Assembly (NCBI GenBank): GCA_004294385.1
Contig: REAP01000062.1
Location: forward strand, 1 to 46,620
Source: Oscillatoriales cyanobacterium
GTDB taxonomy: Bacteria; Cyanobacteriota; Cyanobacteriia; Cyanobacteriales; Microcoleaceae
Direction of reading: 5' to 3'
DNA: 46,620 nt
Part shown: positions 43,322-46,620 of the stretch, one piece after another
Layout of the letters: each line of letters opens with the position of its first letter
Position numbering within the stretch: the stretch's first letter is position 1
The notes under the pieces: model-generated
Told to the model about the DNA's origin: nothing
Database searches by the model: none
The model's input: the letters and a program-made list of their open reading frames with translations, nothing else
Program-made: the position numbers and the translations under genes

Positions 43322-44692
43322 GTGGAAATTCCACTCGAAAGTCTGTGGAATCAGATACTTGAACGTCTCCAGGTACAACTGAGCAGACCTAGTTTTGAGA
43401 CGTGGATCAAAACAGCCAGAGCCGAACAACTGGAAAATAACTGTTTGATCGTCAGTGCCCCCAACCCCTTTGCTCGCAATTGGTTGCAGAAATATTACGT
43501 CAAAATCATTGCCGATGCAGTGCACGACATTCTCGGCTATCAAGTAGAAATTTACTTGACAATTGCTGGCGGAGATGAAACCGGGAACAATGGAGAGCAA
43601 GGACTGATTTGGCCATCTCCGATCGCCGATATCCCCGAAAGCCACTCGCTGCATCCCCCCAAACCCGCCAATCTTAACCCCAAATACGTCTTTTCCCGTT
43701 TCGTTGTCGGTTCCAACAACCGCATGGCTCACGCAGCTTCCCTCGCAGTAGCCGAGTCTCCGGGCCGAGAATTCAATCCCCTATTTTTATGTGGCGGTGT
43801 CGGTTTAGGCAAAACTCATCTGATGCAGGCGATCGGTCATTATCGCCTAGAAATTGACCCCAATGCCAAGATTTTCTACGTTTCTACCGAGAAATTTACC
43901 AACGATTTGATTGCCGCAATTCGCAAAGATAGTATGCAAACTTTCCGCGATCACTATCGAGCAGCCGACGTTTTATTAATAGATGACATTCAATTTATTG
44001 AAGGTAAAGAATACACTCAAGAAGAATTTTTTCACACTTTCAACACCTTACACGAAGCCGGAAATCAAATAATTTTAGCTTCCGATCGCCCACCGCAACA
44101 AATTCCCCGCCTCCAAGAGCGTTTATGTTCGCGATTTTCGATGGGATTAATTGCCGACATTCAGTTGCCAGACTTGGAAACACGAATGGCAATTTTGCAG
44201 AAAAAATCCGAGTATGAAAATATGCGATTGCCACGAGATGTCATTGAATACATTGCTTCTAGCTACACTTCCAATGTTCGGGAATTAGAAGGAGCTTTGA
44301 TTCGAGCCGTAGCGTATCTTTCAATTACTGGTTTGCCAATGACAGTAGAGAATATCGCCCCAGTTTTGAATCCGCAAACTGAAAGAGTAAAAGCGACACC
44401 CGATGCAGTAATCGCTGTAGTGGCAGAGGTTTTTGAGGTTTCTGTTGAAGATTTGAAAGGCTCTTCCCGCAAGCGAGAAATTAGCTTTGCGCGTCAAATC
44501 GGGATGTACTTAATCCGGCAGCATACTAATTTGAGTTTGCCGAAAGTTGGCGAAGTTTTTGGTGGAAAAGACCACACGACTGTGCTTTATAGTTGCGACA
44601 AAATTGCTCAGTTGCGGAACACTGACCCCAATTTGTCCCAAACTCTGCGTCAATTGAGCGATCGAATTAATCTGATTAGCCGCAAGCCCTAA
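43322..44692 (+). CDS. dnaA: Chromosomal replication initiator DnaA
   Basis: 456 residues with a GTG start ([30 protein letters not shown]). Domain I occupies about 1-85, then a short linker. The AAA+ domain has Walker [10 protein letters not shown] (about 158-166), Walker B LLIDDIQF and sensor motifs (LASDRPP). Domain IV carries the DnaA-box signature [12 protein letters not shown]. It binds the boxes in the following spacer and opens oriC. Downstream dnaN follows in the usual order. Confidence 0.98.
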   Translation: MEIPLESLWNQILERLQVQLSRPSFETWIKTARAEQLENNCLIVSAPNPFARNWLQKYYVKIIADAVHDILGYQVEIYLTIAGGDETGNNGEQGLIWPSPIADIPESHSLHPPKPANLNPKYVFSRFVVGSNNRMAHAASLAVAESPGREFNPLFLCGGVGLGKTHLMQAIGHYRLEIDPNAKIFYVSTEKFTNDLIAAIRKDSMQTFRDHYRAADVLLIDDIQFIEGKEYTQEEFFHTFNTLHEAGNQIILASDRPPQQIPRLQERLCSRFSMGLIADIQLPDLETRMAILQKKSEYENMRLPRDVIEYIASSYTSNVRELEGALIRAVAYLSITGLPMTVENIAPVLNPQTERVKATPDAVIAVVAEVFEVSVEDLKGSSRKREISFARQIGMYLIRQHTNLSLPKVGEVFGGKDHTTVLYSCDKIAQLRNTDPNLSQTLRQLSDRINLISRKP

Positions 44693-44722
44693 TTAGAATT
44701 CATATTTTGCCAGATGATTAGA

Positions 44723-44785
44723 AACAGGCAAGATGCCTGTTCCACAATAAAATTTATCTTATGTGGAACAGGCATCTTGCCTGTT
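44723..44785. repeat. AACAGGCA palindrome pair just after dnaA
   Basis: AACAGGCAAGATGCCTGTTCC ... GGAACAGGCATCTTGCCTGTT with an AATAAAATTTATCTTATG centre. Same family as the pair before dnaA and the trpE repeats. It begins 30 bp after the stop and may act as terminator. Confidence 0.85.
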
Positions 44786-44819
44786 CATAAAAGCCTTGTT
44801 CAAAATCATTATGGGCAAG

Positions 44820-45010
44820 CTGAACTGTGGAAAACCTGTGGAAAAGTTACCCTGAATTGGTCAAAAACATTAATATTTCGCTGGAAAAAGTTTGTGATCA
44901 GGAAGAATTAGTCGATCGCGGATCCCAACTTTTCCACAAGTTTTCCACAGGTTGCAAGCCATCATAAGCCTTATGAAACAAGCATTTTAGATTGTTTTCC
45001 ACAATTTTTA
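44820..45010. other. oriC: Probable chromosomal origin (oriC) with five DnaA boxes
   Basis: TTTTCCACA or its complement occurs at 44826-44834, 44837-44845, 44930-44938, 44941-44949 and 44995-45003: two in one orientation, three in the other. TTTTCCACA differs by one base from the TTATCCACA consensus. AT-rich stretches lie between (44855-44885) and after the boxes (44960-45015). The dnaA-oriC-dnaN order is common in bacteria. Confidence 0.82.
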
Positions 45011-45152
45011 TAGTTCAAATAGTGCGATCGGGCCCTATTATCCCCGACTTCTGGCTCCAATATCTAAGTATTCTGTTTTTGAGGTGAGTTTACTGAGCGA
45101 TCGGCTTTTTATGATAGGATTTGCTTCTATCTAAAATCCGGTTCTTCATCTC

Positions 45153-46292
45153 ATGAAATTGGTTTGCACCCAAAGTGACCTCAACGCCAACCTCTCGTTG
45201 GTAAGTCGGGCAGTTCCCTCTCGTCCGACACATCCCGTACTAGCCAACGTGCTCTTAGTAGCGGATGAGGAAAATCAGCGGGTTAGCTTGACAGCATTCG
45301 ATCTAAGTTTAGGCATTCGTACCAGCTTTGCAGCAGCAGTGACAGAAGGCGGAAGTTTCACCATACCCGCTAAATTGCTCAACGACATTGTTTCCAGACT
45401 CCCAGACGGAGAAATCACCTTAGAAGACGAAGCCGGAGACACCGTAGCATATCTCACTTGCAGTTCTGGTAGCTACCAAGTCAGAGGCATGGGCCCAGAA
45501 GAATTTCCAGAATTACCCGCAATTGAATCAGGAACAATCCTCAATTTGCCCCCAGAAGCCTTAATAGAAGGACTCAAAGGAACTTTATTTGCCACTAGCC
45601 CCGACGAAGCAAAACAGGTACTTGCAGGCGTACACTTAAAAGTCCTAAAAGATTGTCTAGAATTTGCAGCCACAGACGGCCACAGATTAGCAGTAGTTCA
45701 AACTGCCAATGAAAGAGCCGAAGGAGAAGAAACAGAAGAAGAATTTGAAGTGACAGTTCCAGCCAAAGCCTTGCGGGAAGTAGAAAGAATGCTAGTCATG
45801 CGACAGTGGACTGAACCAGTCACCCTGCATTTTGAACACGGTCAAGTCGTCTTTGAATGGGCCGACCAACGACTGACAACCCGCACCTTGGAAGGGCAAT
45901 ATCCCGCCTACAGACAGTTAATTCCGCCTTCCTTTGAGAGGCAAATTACTATGGATAGGCGATCGTTCTTATCAGCAGTAGAAAGAATCGCCGTTTTTGC
46001 CGACCAAAAAAACAACATTCTCAAATGCAGCATCGACACAGTAAATCAGGAAATCACCCTATCTGTAGATGCCAAAGATGTCGGTAGTGGCAAAGAGTCA
46101 ATGCCCGCACAAATTTCGGGAGAAAGCATAGATATTGCCTTCAATGTCAAGTATTTAATTGACATTTTGAAAACGGCTCAATCCCCAGAAATTCAACTGC
46201 AATTAAATGGTGCTTTAGCCCCCGTAATTTTCCAGCCTTTGGGTGGAGTTAATGCAACATTCTTGGTAATGCCAGTACAGCTAAGAGCGTAA
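45153..46292 (+). CDS. dnaN: DNA polymerase III beta subunit (sliding clamp)
   Basis: 379 residues, full length. Three clamp domains are visible: MKLVCTQSDLNANLSLVSRAVPSRPTHPVLANVLL at the N-terminus, LKGTLFATSPDEAKQVLAGVHLKVL and ATDGHRLAVV in the middle, and FNVKYLIDIL plus FLVMPVQLRA at the end, the last part of the peptide-binding cleft. It tethers polymerase III to DNA. Its promoter must lie in 45011-45152, next to the origin. Confidence 0.98.
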   Translation: MKLVCTQSDLNANLSLVSRAVPSRPTHPVLANVLLVADEENQRVSLTAFDLSLGIRTSFAAAVTEGGSFTIPAKLLNDIVSRLPDGEITLEDEAGDTVAYLTCSSGSYQVRGMGPEEFPELPAIESGTILNLPPEALIEGLKGTLFATSPDEAKQVLAGVHLKVLKDCLEFAATDGHRLAVVQTANERAEGEETEEEFEVTVPAKALREVERMLVMRQWTEPVTLHFEHGQVVFEWADQRLTTRTLEGQYPAYRQLIPPSFERQITMDRRSFLSAVERIAVFADQKNNILKCSIDTVNQEITLSVDAKDVGSGKESMPAQISGESIDIAFNVKYLIDILKTAQSPEIQLQLNGALAPVIFQPLGGVNATFLVMPVQLRA

Positions 46293-46620
46293 AAAGAGTC
46301 AGTTGTCAGTTGTTATAGCAACCCTAAATCATTTGTGAATTTCTTACTCCCTCCCCTTACTAAGGGGAGGGTTGGGGTGGGGTAAAAATATTTACGACTC
46401 ATTTAGAAATTAGTCCAAGGCAGTGCCGTGTCCCTACAATTAATTACGGTAGGGAGACGGCAATGCCCATAGGTGTCAACTTAAGCTGTCAGCCCGCCCC
46501 GTGTTCATTGGTCATCCCGCGAGTCCGACAGGGGTTTAAACCCAGGGTTGTTTCATTCTCGGGTGCGATCGGCAAAAGTAAAAGCGATCGCGCTATCTGA
46601 TCAGATTTTTAGCGACCGCT
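46293..46620. repeat. Repeat-rich spacer after dnaN
   Basis: No gene seen. CCCTCCCCTTA-C-TAAGGGGAGGG (46349-46371) is a perfect palindrome. GGCAGTGCCGTGTCCCTAC (46419-46437) pairs imperfectly with GTAGGGAGACGGCAATGCC (46449-46467). HIP1 sites occur near the right edge. Confidence 0.7.

Overview
The window comes from a filamentous, non-heterocystous-type cyanobacterium, most like the Microcoleus/Oscillatoria/Phormidium group. The evidence is psaA, psaB, psaD, ycf54, a cyanobacterial ThrRS, the DUF2605/DUF2973 pair, very frequent HIP1 octamers (GCGATCGC), and dense short repeats: heptanucleotide tracts, AACAGGCA palindromes, GAAACCCGG repeats and CCCGCCCC palindromes. Genus is an inference from repeat style and gene content.

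Layout. (1) 0.05-3.1 kb, minus strand: a bacteriophytochrome-type kinase with an Rcp1-like receiver and a second, truncated receiver, each overlapping by 4 bp. (2) 3.2-8.6 kb, minus: a 145-bp MITE-like element, a thioredoxin-NHL protein, an AvaI/BsoBI-like restriction enzyme with its methyltransferase, and an arsenite methyltransferase. (3) 8.7-10.1 kb: a repeat-tailed lipoprotein. (4) 10.1-15.4 kb: the psaAB operon with a long structured leader; psaB is broken by a 35-nt deletion. (5) 15.4-20.0 kb: an operon of three small genes, then a duplicated array of nine tiny genes with repeated borders, most of them DNA-binding-like. (6) 20.3-25.9 kb: ycf54 and a secreted protein, a STAND NTPase, a glycine-zipper protein, remnants of a TumE-like toxin and of DUF4058, and two intact DUF4058 genes. 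(7) 26-28.8 kb: thrS and DUF2605/DUF2973. (8) 29-33.7 kb: a DICT-GAF histidine kinase, an MNT/HEPN toxin-antitoxin pair, psaD and a double GNAT. (9) 33.7-36.9 kb: trpE carrying an in-frame array of palindromic repeats, a PhzF protein and a 3 x 68-bp array. (10) 37-40.6 kb: a lipase-like protein and two TerD-family genes, one fused to a vWA domain. (11) 40.9-42.9 kb: def behind a heptanucleotide minisatellite, and a HtrA-type protease broken by a deletion. (12) 43.3-46.3 kb: dnaA, a probable oriC with five TTTTCCACA boxes, and dnaN.

How the genes relate. The core content is photosystem I (PsaA, PsaB, PsaD), chlorophyll synthesis (Ycf54), light sensing (phytochrome and Rcp) and replication initiation (dnaA-oriC-dnaN). 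Between these lie conflict or stress modules: restriction-modification, MNT/HEPN, STAND, TerD and toxin remnants. The strongest unexplained signals are the duplicated mini-regulator array at 16.3-19.8 kb, repeats inserted in frame into trpE and the phytochrome kinase, the IS605/TnpB-RNA-like hairpin in the psaA leader, and two non-triplet deletions (psaB, htrA). The deletions could be real mutations or assembly errors.

I saw no tRNA, rRNA or CRISPR array. Start sites were re-chosen where the longest frame ran upstream of the homologous start.
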